Part shown: piece after piece, positions 42,883 through 51,238 of the stretch
Numbering within the stretch: the stretch's first letter is position 1
How the letters are laid out: the number at the start of each line of letters is the position of its first letter
Origin: Chryseobacterium elymi
GTDB lineage: Bacteria > Bacteroidota > Bacteroidia > Flavobacteriales > Weeksellaceae
Length of the DNA stretch: 64,000 bases
NCBI RefSeq assembly: GCF_003385495.1
Contig: NZ_QNUH01000004.1
Location: forward strand, 247,847-311,846
Direction of reading: 5' to 3'
Translations under genes and position numbers: made by a program
Notes under the pieces: model-generated
Told to the model about the DNA's origin: nothing
Seen by the model: only the letters and a program-made list of their open reading frames with translations
Databases searched by the model: none

Positions 42883-42942
42883 GGTGCATTACGGTACATT
42901 TAGGTACAATAAGATGCAATAAGATACCTTAAGTGACATTAC
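42883..42942. repeat. Six tandem 10-bp degenerate repeats at the element's right end
   Basis: GGTGCATTAC, GGTACATTTA, GGTACAATAA, GATGCAATAA, GATACCTTAA, GTGACATTAC run without gaps at strict 10-bp spacing. Consensus is about G-R-T-R-C-A-T-T-A-A. They lie between the zinc-finger/HTH gene and mnmE, as expected for arm-type recombinase/excisionase sites or an operator. Confidence 0.7.
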
Positions 42943-42979
42943 CTCACCCGGGTTAAAAAAAATAAAATATTATTGATTT

Positions 42980-43084
42980 GAGGGACAAATAGGGGACAAA
43001 ACTGAGTAAAACTAACCAAACTTAGAAAAACTCTTACAAAATTAGAAATTCTATAAGTAATTAATAATCAATCGTTTGGTTTGT
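42980..43084. other. Candidate attachment-site region of the element
   Basis: The region contains two GGGACAAA direct repeats 13 bp apart (42982-43000) and an imperfect inverted pair ACTAACCAAAC (43011-43021) and GTTTGGTTTGT (43074-43084), 25 nt before the mnmE stop codon. Repeats of these kinds flank crossover sites of tyrosine recombinases. The exact crossover cannot be assigned without the left junction. Confidence 0.4.
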
Positions 43085-43108
43085 TTTAGTTTGTTTTATT
43101 TGTTGTAC

Positions 43109-44494
43109 TTATTTGCCGATACAAAACTTCGAAAAAATATTTCCCAGCACCTCATCATTCGTCACTTCACCGGAGATTTCACCAAGATGTTCCAAAGCAT
43201 TTCTCAGTTCATAGGCCAGCAGCTCTGTAGAAATCTGGAAAGAAATAGCTTCTTTTACTTTATGGGTAGCCTCCAAAGATTTACGAAGGGCTTCAAAATG
43301 TCTTTGGTTGGTAATAACCACATTATTTTCCTGAGACTTTAGCTGCTCAACATAGGAAGACAGTTCATTTTTAAGGTCCTGGATATTTTGGTTTTCTACA
43401 GCGGATATTCTGATAAAATCAAATTCCTGGGTAATTTCATTTCTGAAAATGTCTTCTACAGCTTCATATTTCGGAGGCAGTACTTCGTCAATTTTTGTGG
43501 CACAGATAATCAGCTTCAGATCGTCTCTCTGTAAAGATTTTATCATTTCAATATCCTCAGAATAATCTTCTGTAGCAGCATCTGCAAGGTAAACCAGAAT
43601 ATTAGCATTCTCCACTTTTTCCTTCGCTTTTTTCACTCCGATTGCTTCAATTTTATCCTGGGTTTCACGAAGTCCGGCCGTATCGATCAAACGGAATGCG
43701 TGCCCTTTGATGTGCAGCACTTCTTCGATGGTATCCCTTGTGGTTCCGGCAATATCACTGACGATCGCCCTTTCTTCTTTCAATAAAGCATTTAATAAGG
43801 TTGATTTTCCGGCGTTCGGTTTTCCGATGATGGCAACTGCTGTTCCGTTTTTGATGGCATTTCCATATTGGAAACTTTCAATCAGAGAATCTAATTTTAA
43901 TTCGATCTTATCCAGCAGTCCGTTAAGAGCCGATCTGTCCGCAAACTCTACATCCTCTTCAGCAAAATCCAGTTCGAGCTCAATCAGGGAAACAAAATTC
44001 AGAAGATCTGTTCTCAAGATCGATATTTCATTGGTAATTCCTCCTTTCAGCTGATTGATCGCTACTTTTCGGGAAGCTTCATTTTCAGAAGCAATCACAT
44101 CGGCAATGGCTTCTGCTTGTGAAAGGTCTATCCTTCCGTTGATAAACGCACGAAGAGTAAATTCTCCCGCTTTGGCCATTCTTGCCCCGTTCTTAGTCAG
44201 AGTTTCCAAAATACGTTTTCCGATATGGGGTGAGCCGTGAAAAGCTATTTCCACAGAATTTTCTGTAGTAAAACTTTTCGGAGCCAGAAAAATAGAAAGC
44301 ATCACTTCATCAATAGCTTCCTCACCATCCATAAAATACCCGTAATGGATGGTATGAGACTTCTGCTTTTCCAGTTTTTTGCCCGGAAAACTCTTCTGGA
44401 CAACCGATAAAGCGTCATTCCCTGAAACCCTGATAATCCCTAAAGCCCCTACTCCATTGGCTGTAGCCAGTGCGCAAATCGTATCGTTATTCAT
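43109..44494 (-). CDS. mnmE: tRNA uridine-5-carboxymethylaminomethyl GTPase MnmE
   Basis: This 461-residue protein has full family length. The N-terminal tetrahydrofolate-binding domain (about 1-120), a helical domain and the inserted G domain (about 225-380) are all present, with P-loop GKPNAGKST, DTAGLRET and ATKID. The C-terminus is the invariant CIGK motif. With MnmG it modifies the wobble uridine of certain tRNAs. The gene is intact although the conjugative element lies directly at its 3' end, so integration either restored the end or occurred just downstream. Codon use is clearly less AT-rich than in the element. Confidence 0.97.
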   Translation of the reverse strand: MNNDTICALATANGVGALGIIRVSGNDALSVVQKSFPGKKLEKQKSHTIHYGYFMDGEEAIDEVMLSIFLAPKSFTTENSVEIAFHGSPHIGKRILETLTKNGARMAKAGEFTLRAFINGRIDLSQAEAIADVIASENEASRKVAINQLKGGITNEISILRTDLLNFVSLIELELDFAEEDVEFADRSALNGLLDKIELKLDSLIESFQYGNAIKNGTAVAIIGKPNAGKSTLLNALLKEERAIVSDIAGTTRDTIEEVLHIKGHAFRLIDTAGLRETQDKIEAIGVKKAKEKVENANILVYLADAATEDYSEDIEMIKSLQRDDLKLIICATKIDEVLPPKYEAVEDIFRNEITQEFDFIRISAVENQNIQDLKNELSSYVEQLKSQENNVVITNQRHFEALRKSLEATHKVKEAISFQISTELLAYELRNALEHLGEISGEVTNDEVLGNIFSKFCIGK

Positions 44495-44611
44495 GGTGCA
44501 AATTTACATTTTTTCAGGCTAACTTCTGATGGAGTATTTTATACAGATTGTCTATGACGTTGATTGGAGCTTTTGGATTTTCATCAATTGATAGTTTAGT
44601 TAAGTGACGGT

Positions 44612-45190
44612 TTACTTCTGCCGTTTTCCTAATTCTCTTACTTTCTGAAGCCATCCGTTACGTTGTATCTCGGTAGAATTTCGTATGACACCTATATAAG
44701 TAACCTTCACCGGTTTTACACCACAGAATTCCAGTATTGATTTTTTTAGCTGATTAATGCTCGGCTTTCCGTAAAAAAGCCGGTAATACCATCCCGGCTG
44801 ATCCAGTGTTGTAATGATGTGGGCTGTTTTCCCTTTCAGCAGCTTATCCCACCAAACTGAATTTTCCCTGTAACGGTAGGCAAATCCCGGAAGAAAAAGC
44901 CTGTCAATAAAACCTTTCATCAAAGCAGGCAAACCACCCCACCAGACCGGATGTATCCAGACCAGATGATCTGCCCACTGTATAATTTCCCAGGCCTTCA
45001 ACAGATCGGGTTCCAGCTCCATTCTTTTCTGGTATCCGAAGTGAAGAACAGGATCGAATTCCAGTTCGGCAATTACAATTTCTCTTACTTCAGCTCCTGA
45101 TTGCTCAGCACCTTTTCTGTAAGCTTCAGCCATTCCAAAATTGAAAGAATTCTTATTAGGATGACCGTTTATAATGGCTATTTTTTTCAT
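44612..45190 (-). CDS. NAD(P)H-dependent oxidoreductase (flavodoxin-fold quinone reductase-like)
   Basis: This 192-residue flavodoxin-like enzyme has an FMN/FAD-binding start IINGHPNKNSFNFG, the central WADHLVWIHPVWWGGLPALMKGFIDR typical of the NQO/KefF/MdaB group, and QPGWYYRLFYG. It reduces quinones or related electrophiles. Its ATG overlaps the end of the upstream NAD(P)-binding protein gene by 4 nt, so the two are co-translated; both follow a Crp/Fnr gene on the same strand. Confidence 0.88.
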   Translation of the reverse strand: MKKIAIINGHPNKNSFNFGMAEAYRKGAEQSGAEVREIVIAELEFDPVLHFGYQKRMELEPDLLKAWEIIQWADHLVWIHPVWWGGLPALMKGFIDRLFLPGFAYRYRENSVWWDKLLKGKTAHIITTLDQPGWYYRLFYGKPSINQLKKSILEFCGVKPVKVTYIGVIRNSTEIQRNGWLQKVRELGKRQK

Positions 45191-46209
45191 CTTGATATTT
45201 TTATATTGATGGATTCATAAGCTTTAAGCTTTTCCAGAAGTAAGGATGGCTGATGCAGCTGATGGCTGAAATACGTATTATTTTCATGGAAATTCTTCAA
45301 CAGCTCTTCCGTATGAAGCACCGCAGAAAGTGCCGTTAATTCAGCCTGCCCTTTTGTGCTTTGCAGGCTTAATTTTTCATTCCCGGATTTAGTTCTTATA
45401 ATAATCTCAAATACACTCTGATCGCCGTTTCCACTTGATCCGAAAATCATTTTCCTTTCTTTAAGTGATAAAATATTAAAAATTCTCACCTTTTGAAATG
45501 CTCCTAAAAGCCATGTGATGAACTTCGAATTATAAGTCATCTTCACACTTACATCAGGTATTTTTTCTATCTGATTGAGAATATATAAATCCGGTACATC
45601 AAAGTTATAAGCTTTTCTTTTTCCTATTCCAAACGAAAAATCAAAATCTTCGGAATCTAAAAAATGTTTTATGGAAACCTGTCTGTTATTTTCATATCTT
45701 ATAAAAGGTTTGGCTACATTTTCGGCCATAAAATGTGCTGAACTTTCTCCTGCGAGATCTTTCACGGAGTAATACACAAAAAGCTTCACTTCCTGAATAT
45801 CGTTTGTATTACCTGAAAGTGTTTTTACCAATCCGTTGACGATACCTCCCATCCATCCGGAGCTGAATACAATCCTGCTCTGTACATCACCTTTTTTAGC
45901 AATTGCGTACGCCTTGACAAGGTCTGGAGTCGGCTTGGTGATATCCAGATAATCTATTTTATTTTTGATGGCAAAACGGAGAATGTTATCCTCTTTATCA
46001 TTCACAGAAAGAATGACCATATCCATTTTCTTTTCCAAAATTATCTGGAAAGTCCCGGGATCCGTAACATCAATTTTAAGATAATTGCCTGTTCCTTCTT
46101 TTCTTCCACCAATGAAAATATTGACCTGGGGATTTCTTGATTTTAAAATCCGGATAATTGTTTTACCTACAAGGCCGTTTCCTCCAACGACCAGAATATT
46201 GTGCTCCAT
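45187..46209 (-). CDS. Saccharopine dehydrogenase-like NAD(P)-binding protein
   Basis: This 340-residue protein has an N-terminal Rossmann fold with GGNGLVGK (residues 8-15), VDLIDVT-like second half and a C-terminal catalytic-like domain. It fits the saccharopine-dehydrogenase/homospermidine-synthase-like NAD(P)-binding superfamily, whose Bacteroidota members are mostly uncharacterised. It is coupled to the downstream flavodoxin-fold reductase (4-nt overlap) and follows the Crp/Fnr gene by 61 nt, suggesting a small stress- or redox-related operon. Substrate unknown. Confidence 0.7.
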   Translation of the reverse strand: MEHNILVVGGNGLVGKTIIRILKSRNPQVNIFIGGRKEGTGNYLKIDVTDPGTFQIILEKKMDMVILSVNDKEDNILRFAIKNKIDYLDITKPTPDLVKAYAIAKKGDVQSRIVFSSGWMGGIVNGLVKTLSGNTNDIQEVKLFVYYSVKDLAGESSAHFMAENVAKPFIRYENNRQVSIKHFLDSEDFDFSFGIGKRKAYNFDVPDLYILNQIEKIPDVSVKMTYNSKFITWLLGAFQKVRIFNILSLKERKMIFGSSGNGDQSVFEIIIRTKSGNEKLSLQSTKGQAELTALSAVLHTEELLKNFHENNTYFSHQLHQPSLLLEKLKAYESINIKISR

Positions 46210-46270
46210 AATATTTTTTTTACAAAATTATAGAGCTGTAATGCCGTGACGCAGGACAAATGTCTAAAAA

Positions 46271-46837
46271 TTATATGATCGTTTCTTTTCTGATTCTGCT
46301 GAGATGTCTCTGTGTAATTCCTAAATAAGAGGCCAAGTACTGCAGAGGAATTTTCTGAACATAATCGGGCTGATTGCCAAGAAGCGTTTCATATCGCTGC
46401 GATGCACTGTCTCTTTGGAGCTGAAAAAATCTTTGCTCAAGCTCAAGATATTCCTGTTCAGCTATCATCTTTAAAAATTTTGTCCAGTTGAGATCATCTT
46501 TTATCAGATCATCTATGGCATCTTTTTTTAAAACCAGCAAATCGGCATCGGTAATAGCCTGCATATTTTCCCTGCTGGGACAATCTGAAATAAATGAGGA
46601 ATAACTGGCCATTAGCTGATTGGGAAACCTGAAACAGTAGGTCATATCCTTTCCACTATCCGAAATATAATAGGAACGGAAAATTCCTGATATAATAAAT
46701 GCTATTTCCCTGCATTTGTCACCTTCCTGCACAAAAAAATCATTTTTATACACTTTTCTGGTTTCAAAAAGCTGCAAGAAATCTTTAATCTCATGGTCTG
46801 AGAATATATTAAAACTCCGGAAATAGTTTTCTATCAT
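46271..46837 (-). CDS. Crp/Fnr family transcription regulator
   Basis: From ATG 46837 (MIENYFRSFNIFSDHEI) this gives a 188-residue protein of usual length; the frame remains open 49 codons further upstream, but that extension does not resemble the family. The cyclic-nucleotide-binding-like domain spans about 10-120 (YKNDFFVQEGDKCREIAFIISGIFRSYY). The C-terminal helix-turn-helix is in IPLQYLASYLGITQRHLSRIRKE. It probably controls the two-gene oxidoreductase operon downstream on the same strand. Confidence 0.88.
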   Translation of the reverse strand: MIENYFRSFNIFSDHEIKDFLQLFETRKVYKNDFFVQEGDKCREIAFIISGIFRSYYISDSGKDMTYCFRFPNQLMASYSSFISDCPSRENMQAITDADLLVLKKDAIDDLIKDDLNWTKFLKMIAEQEYLELEQRFFQLQRDSASQRYETLLGNQPDYVQKIPLQYLASYLGITQRHLSRIRKETII

Positions 46838-47036
46838 ATTTTTCAAATTGTACTTAGAACCCTGAAAGTTTCTCTTCAGCTCGTTTTTTGCAAAATTAAA
46901 CAAATACGAAAGCGGCTGCAAGCCTTTGAAATTTTCTTTGATGCTTATTTTAACTTTAAGCCTTTTGAGTATGATTATATTCAAAATTTGAATGTATCCA
47001 CCTGTCTGTTAGAAATCTTATCCGATGATGAAAAAT

Positions 47037-47063
47037 AAAACCATTTCAGAACGAAATGGTTTT
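47037..47063. terminator. Hairpin terminator
   Basis: AAAACCATTTC (47037-47047), loop AGAAC, GAAATGGTTTT (47053-47063): 11-bp stem with A-run before and T-run after, usable in either direction. Confidence 0.7.
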
Positions 47064-47189
47064 ACCTGCTTTGAATTTAATGAAGATATGAAATGATGCA
47101 TTTTATTTACACAAAGATAGATGGTCCCCCATGATATTCTTTCAGGGGAATCCCTAAAATTATATCCGTGAAAATACGGTTGCATTTAT

Positions 47190-47221
47190 AAAAAAGCCCT
47201 GCGGATTTCTCTGCAGAGCTT
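47190..47221 (-). terminator. Terminator of the M24 aminopeptidase gene
   Basis: On the minus strand AAGCTCTGC and GCAGGGCTT (one mismatch pair) enclose AGAGAAATCC and are followed by TTTT. The core shares ATCCGCAG with the other chromosomal terminators of this window. Confidence 0.7.
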
Positions 47222-47324
47222 CAGAATTTATCTAACAATTATTAATGTTCAAAGTATAAAATTCAATGTTTAAGATTCAAAATTGATTGTTAATCATTGA
47301 CTATTCACCATTTACATTTACCTA

Positions 47325-49094
47325 TTAAAGCGGGCTTACCAGTCCAAGGAACCATGTTTTAATGTCTCCCTCAAGGTAAGGCCCAATTTTTTCTTCACAT
47401 GTTCTGTGATAGTCATTCAGCCATTTAATTTCTTCTTCTGAAAGAATTTCTTTTACAATAGTATCTTTAAAGAACGGGCAGAACGTAAGGGTTTCAAATT
47501 CATAAAAGGTTCCGTGAATTGTTTTTTCTGCTTCTTTTACAGCAATCAGGTTTTCGTGTCGTATTCCGTATTCTCCTTCAAGATAATATCCTGGCTCATT
47601 GGAACATACCATTCCCGGTAGAAGATCCTGCGGATTCATATCTTTTCTGATGCTCTGCGGACCTTCATGAACGTTCATGAAACTTCCTACTCCATGGCCA
47701 GTTCCATGATTGAAGTCTTTCCCTTCCATCCAAAGGGGAAGCCTTGCAATGGCGTCAAGGTGAACACCTTTTGTTCCTTTCGGGAACTTTACCATAGATA
47801 AACGGATCAGCCCTTGAAGCACTAAAGTGGAATTTCTTTTGAACTCATCGGAAACAGCTCCCAGCGCCAGGGTTCTTGTAATATCGGTCGTTCCTTCCAG
47901 GTACTGACCTCCTGAATCTACCAGAATACTAGCATCATTCGTAACCTCTTTACTTCCTTCATTTTTTGCTGAATAGTGCATGATAGCCCCGTTATCCTTA
48001 TATCCTACAATGCTGCCAAAGCTTTCTCCAACGAAGTTTTCTCCTTCCGCACGAAAGCCTCTTAGTTTTTCACCGATAGAATATTCATTCATACTTTCTT
48101 TTCCTGCATTATGGGTCAGCCAGTAAAGGAATTTCACCATGGCAACACCATCCCTTACCATTACTTTTCTGAACCCTTCCAGCTCGGTTTCATTTTTCTG
48201 AGCTTTCATCAGGTTACCGGGAACCGGAGCTTTTATAAACTGGTTATTTTCTTTTAAAGTTTCAATGATCATCTGATTACTGTTTGGAGAAACCAGGATT
48301 TTTTCATTTTTGAAGGCTTTCAGATAATTGTAAAACTCTTCATAAGGCATCATTTTCACAAAAGAATCATCCATTTGTTTTCTTGCCCCCACTTCCAGTT
48401 TTTCGAGATCTGTGAAGAGCACTGCATCATTTTTGGTAATGACAATATATCCTAAAAATACAGGATTGCTTTGTACATCGCTTCCTCTTAAATTCAGTGT
48501 CCACGCTACATCATCGAGGCTGGAAATAACATGAACAGTAGCTTCCTGGTCTTCCATTTTCTGACGGATAGCTCCCAGTTTATCTGTAACAGATTTTCCG
48601 GCTCTCTCTACAGGATGAACAAAAATAGGATTTTTTGAAGGTGTGCCTCTGTCTTTCCAAATCTCCTTTAATAACGGAAGATTTGTTAAGGTAATATTTT
48701 TTGACTGTAATTTTTGTGAAATCAGCTCCCAATTGGCATTGGAAGTGGCAACAGCATTAACCGCTACTTTTCCGCCTGCAGGAATCTGGGAAATAATCCA
48801 GTCTATATAATTAGGAGTTCCTTCCATTCCGTCTTTGAAAAGATCGATTCCTGAACCTTCCAGCTCAATGGCAGCCTGGGTAAAGTATCTTCCGTCCGTC
48901 CAAAGTCCTGCTTTGTCCTTCGTAATTACCACAAAACCTGCAGAACCTAAAAAACCCGACAGCCAGGCTCTTTCCTGCCATTCTTCGGGCAAATATTCGC
49001 TCATATGCGGGTCTGCAGAATATACAATAAATGCATCAACATTATTTTTTTGCATTTCTTCACGAAGTGCAGCCACTTTTTCCTTTGAAGTCAT
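47325..49094 (-). CDS. Xaa-Pro aminopeptidase (M24, aminopeptidase P)
   Basis: This 589-residue three-domain aminopeptidase P of the eukaryote-like long form has two creatinase-like N-terminal domains (about 1-300) and a pita-bread catalytic domain. The metal ligands are in LVDSGGQYLEGTTDITRT (two Asp), HGTGHGVG (His) and CSNEPGYY and YGIRHENL (Glu). It removes N-terminal residues that precede proline. It is monocistronic, with its own terminator and promoter region. Confidence 0.95.
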   Translation of the reverse strand: MTSKEKVAALREEMQKNNVDAFIVYSADPHMSEYLPEEWQERAWLSGFLGSAGFVVITKDKAGLWTDGRYFTQAAIELEGSGIDLFKDGMEGTPNYIDWIISQIPAGGKVAVNAVATSNANWELISQKLQSKNITLTNLPLLKEIWKDRGTPSKNPIFVHPVERAGKSVTDKLGAIRQKMEDQEATVHVISSLDDVAWTLNLRGSDVQSNPVFLGYIVITKNDAVLFTDLEKLEVGARKQMDDSFVKMMPYEEFYNYLKAFKNEKILVSPNSNQMIIETLKENNQFIKAPVPGNLMKAQKNETELEGFRKVMVRDGVAMVKFLYWLTHNAGKESMNEYSIGEKLRGFRAEGENFVGESFGSIVGYKDNGAIMHYSAKNEGSKEVTNDASILVDSGGQYLEGTTDITRTLALGAVSDEFKRNSTLVLQGLIRLSMVKFPKGTKGVHLDAIARLPLWMEGKDFNHGTGHGVGSFMNVHEGPQSIRKDMNPQDLLPGMVCSNEPGYYLEGEYGIRHENLIAVKEAEKTIHGTFYEFETLTFCPFFKDTIVKEILSEEEIKWLNDYHRTCEEKIGPYLEGDIKTWFLGLVSPL

Positions 49095-49297
49095 TCTTTT
49101 CTTTTTTAAACACCGAAAGTTACGAAAAAATTGAGGTTCAGAAATGAATTCCGTCCTGTATTTTCGTTAATTATCTGTTATTTTTCTTCCAAATATATTA
49201 CTTCTTAAAAGTAACAATATCTATAATTACATACCACAAAAACAACATTATTGCTAAACATATAAAGTTTTGGAGAGATTATTGCTAGTATTATGAC

Positions 49298-49735
49298 ATG
49301 AGAGAGCAGAATTATAAAAATCACAGGAAATTTTATCCTCCCCATCACTTTATTTATCTTCCGCTACTGATCGTACTGGAAATTCTTGGAATATATAAAA
49401 TCTGGGATGATCCTGAAAATAAGCTGATATGGATATTATTTTCAATCGTTATATTTCTACTTTTCTACCTGGCTTTTATGATGAGACAGCATTATGCGCT
49501 GGGACTTCAGAACCGTATGGTAATGCTTGAATTTAAACAGCGGTATTTTGAAATTTTCGGACAGAGATCTGATGAAACGGCCGATAAACTGAGATTTGAC
49601 CAAATTGCAGCGTTAAGATTCGCCTATGATGATGAATTCAGGGAACTTCTGTACCGGGCACTTCACGAAAATATATCAGGAGACGATATCAAGCGTTCTA
49701 TCAAGAACTGGAGAGCCGATCGCCAGAGAATCTGA
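49298..49735 (+). CDS. DUF6526 family membrane protein
   Basis: This 145-residue protein starts MREQNYKNHRKFYPPHH and has two membrane helices (about 18-35 and 43-62). A cytoplasmic helical region of about 80 residues (MVMLEFKQRYFEIFGQRSD, LRFDQIAALRFAYDDEF) ends ...NWRADRQRI. This course is typical of the small DUF6526 proteins of Flavobacteriia, whose function is unknown. It is followed 23 nt downstream by a tiny lipoprotein gene. Confidence 0.8.
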   Translation: MREQNYKNHRKFYPPHHFIYLPLLIVLEILGIYKIWDDPENKLIWILFSIVIFLLFYLAFMMRQHYALGLQNRMVMLEFKQRYFEIFGQRSDETADKLRFDQIAALRFAYDDEFRELLYRALHENISGDDIKRSIKNWRADRQRI

Positions 49736-49758
49736 TTTAACACCAAAAATATTATATC

Positions 49759-49926
49759 ATGAGAAAGTTAACTTTATACAGTATGATCGTTTTCACATTG
49801 CTAACGTTAACAAGCTGTGAAGCAATTGAAACTATTTTTAAGGCTGGAATGTGGTGGGGAATTATCCTGGTCGTTGCAGTAGTAGTAATCCTTTTTCTGA
49901 TCTTTTCGAGGGGTAAGAACTCTTAA
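49759..49926 (+). CDS. Tiny lipoprotein with C-terminal membrane helix, 55 aa
   Basis: A short frame (MRKLTLYSMIVFTLLTLTSC) has a lipobox LTSC (Cys20), followed by EAIETIFKAGMWWGIILVV and one strongly hydrophobic helix (about 31-50). Near-identical small proteins are common in Chryseobacterium, where database names such as phosphatidate cytidylyltransferase are clearly wrong for a 55-residue chain. It lies between DUF6526 and topoisomerase IB, 9 nt before the latter, on the same strand. Function unknown. Confidence 0.75.
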   Translation: MRKLTLYSMIVFTLLTLTSCEAIETIFKAGMWWGIILVVAVVVILFLIFSRGKNS

Positions 49927-49935
49927 CCATTTTTT

Positions 49936-51042
49936 ATGGAGAAGAATACGGATCTGGAAATTATTTCCCACTTAAAGCCTTCAAAAATTATCAAAATCAT
50001 GAAGGATCCCGAAGCCTCCGCAAAGGCGGTACGTCTTGTATATACCACCGATGCGGAAACTGCCGGGATTACCCGTAAAAAAACGGGAAAAAAGTATTCT
50101 TATTACAAAAACGGAGAAAAGCTTAAAGATAGGGATGAGATTTCCAGGATCAATAAGCTGGTGATACCTCCTGCCTGGGAAAATGTATGGATTTGTGCAT
50201 TGGATAATGGTCATCTTCAGGCCACAGGTTTTGATATAAAAAAAAGAAAGCAGTACCGCTATCATCCTTTATGGAGTGCTTTAAGAAATCACACAAAATT
50301 TTACAGAATGCTTCAGTTCGGGTATGCATTGCCCAATATCCGGCTTCATGTGGAACAGGATCTCGCTTTAAGAAATTTCGAAAAGAGAAAAATTCTGGCA
50401 TTAATTGTAAGTTTAATGCAGCACACGAACATCCGTATCGGCAATAATGCCTATGAAAAACTATATGGTTCTTTTGGCTTAACGACCCTGAAAGGCAAAC
50501 ATGTGAAAATTAACGGTCAGAAGATTTCCTTTTCGTTTAAAGGAAAGAAAGGCATTATGCATAACATTGATCTCAAAAGCAGAAGACTCTCCAGGCTTGT
50601 CCAGAAGTGCAAGGATATTCCGGGGAAAGAACTTTTCCAGTATTTTGATGATGAAGGGAACCGTCATTCTATAGATTCGGGGATGGTAAATGAGTATATT
50701 AAGGAAATAAGCGGGGAAGATTTTACAGCCAAAGATTTCAGAACATGGTCCGGAACAGTAAGTGCTTTGATTGCTTTTAAAGAGATAGGCTACGCCGAAA
50801 ATAACAGTCAATATAAAAAGAAAGTAAAGGAAGCCTTGGATATGGTTGCACAACACCTGGGAAACACCAGTACGGTCTGCAGAAAATACTATGTGCATCC
50901 GCTGGTGATCAATCTTTATGAGAATAATACGATCAAAAAATATCTTGACGAACTGGAACAAATCGAAGAAAATGACGGAAAAGCAGGCCTCACCCAGGAA
51001 GAAAAGCTAGTCCTGAAAATTCTGGAAAATGAAAAGATGTAA
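49936..51042 (+). CDS. DNA topoisomerase IB
   Basis: This 368-residue, poxvirus/eukaryote-like type IB topoisomerase has the N-terminal domain (about 15-110: RKKTGKKYSYYKNGEKL, IPPAWENVWIC) and the catalytic domain. Catalytic Arg is in NIRIGNNAY, Lys near LTTLKGKHV, Arg/His in KDFRTWSGT, and the nucleophile Tyr lies in CRKYYVHP. It relaxes supercoils without cofactors. It is co-transcribed with the small lipoprotein gene immediately upstream. Confidence 0.93.
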   Translation: MEKNTDLEIISHLKPSKIIKIMKDPEASAKAVRLVYTTDAETAGITRKKTGKKYSYYKNGEKLKDRDEISRINKLVIPPAWENVWICALDNGHLQATGFDIKKRKQYRYHPLWSALRNHTKFYRMLQFGYALPNIRLHVEQDLALRNFEKRKILALIVSLMQHTNIRIGNNAYEKLYGSFGLTTLKGKHVKINGQKISFSFKGKKGIMHNIDLKSRRLSRLVQKCKDIPGKELFQYFDDEGNRHSIDSGMVNEYIKEISGEDFTAKDFRTWSGTVSALIAFKEIGYAENNSQYKKKVKEALDMVAQHLGNTSTVCRKYYVHPLVINLYENNTIKKYLDELEQIEENDGKAGLTQEEKLVLKILENEKM

Positions 51043-51188
51043 GTTGCCGATAAGAATTTAAAGATCAACAAGAAAACACCATATCTACTCATTTTGAATC
51101 ATTAAAAAATGATATTTTTTAAATTTCAAACAGTATTAAATTTTATTTTATAAAGATGAGCTGCTTTTTTTCTTTGCGTTAATTATTG

Positions 51189-51196
51189 TAAATTTG
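51189..51196 (+). promoter_or_regulatory. -7 element of pruA
   Basis: TAAATTTG matches TAnnTTTG. It overlaps the first in-frame ATG at 51194, so transcription would begin near 51203 and translation at the ATG at 51239. Confidence 0.5.
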
Positions 51197-51238
51197 TATA
51201 CCAACATATTTATCAATTTTAAAATAATACAACATAAT

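Larger units (their letters stand above)
1..43108. mobile_element. Integrated conjugative element (left end outside window)
   Basis: The stretch carries a complete mobilization set (ParA-like TraA, DUF3408 proteins, accessory MobA, relaxase MobB, coupling protein MobC), topoisomerase III, a DUF3945 protein, RteC, excisionase-like helix-turn-helix genes and a tyrosine integrase. This is the usual content of CTnDOT-like elements of Bacteroidota. The right boundary is placed between the last element gene (starts 42847) and the mnmE stop at 43109. The exact crossover is not resolved because the left attachment site lies outside the window. Two regulated cargo modules lie between relaxase and topoisomerase genes. 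Confidence 0.85.
46838..47324. other. Gene-free stretch with two terminators
   Basis: Between the Crp/Fnr gene (leftward) and the aminopeptidase gene ending at 47325. It holds two hairpin terminators (47037-47063 and 47190-47221, listed separately) and a simple AT-rich, TTCAAAATT-type segment near 47245-47290. I see no further gene. Confidence 0.6.
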
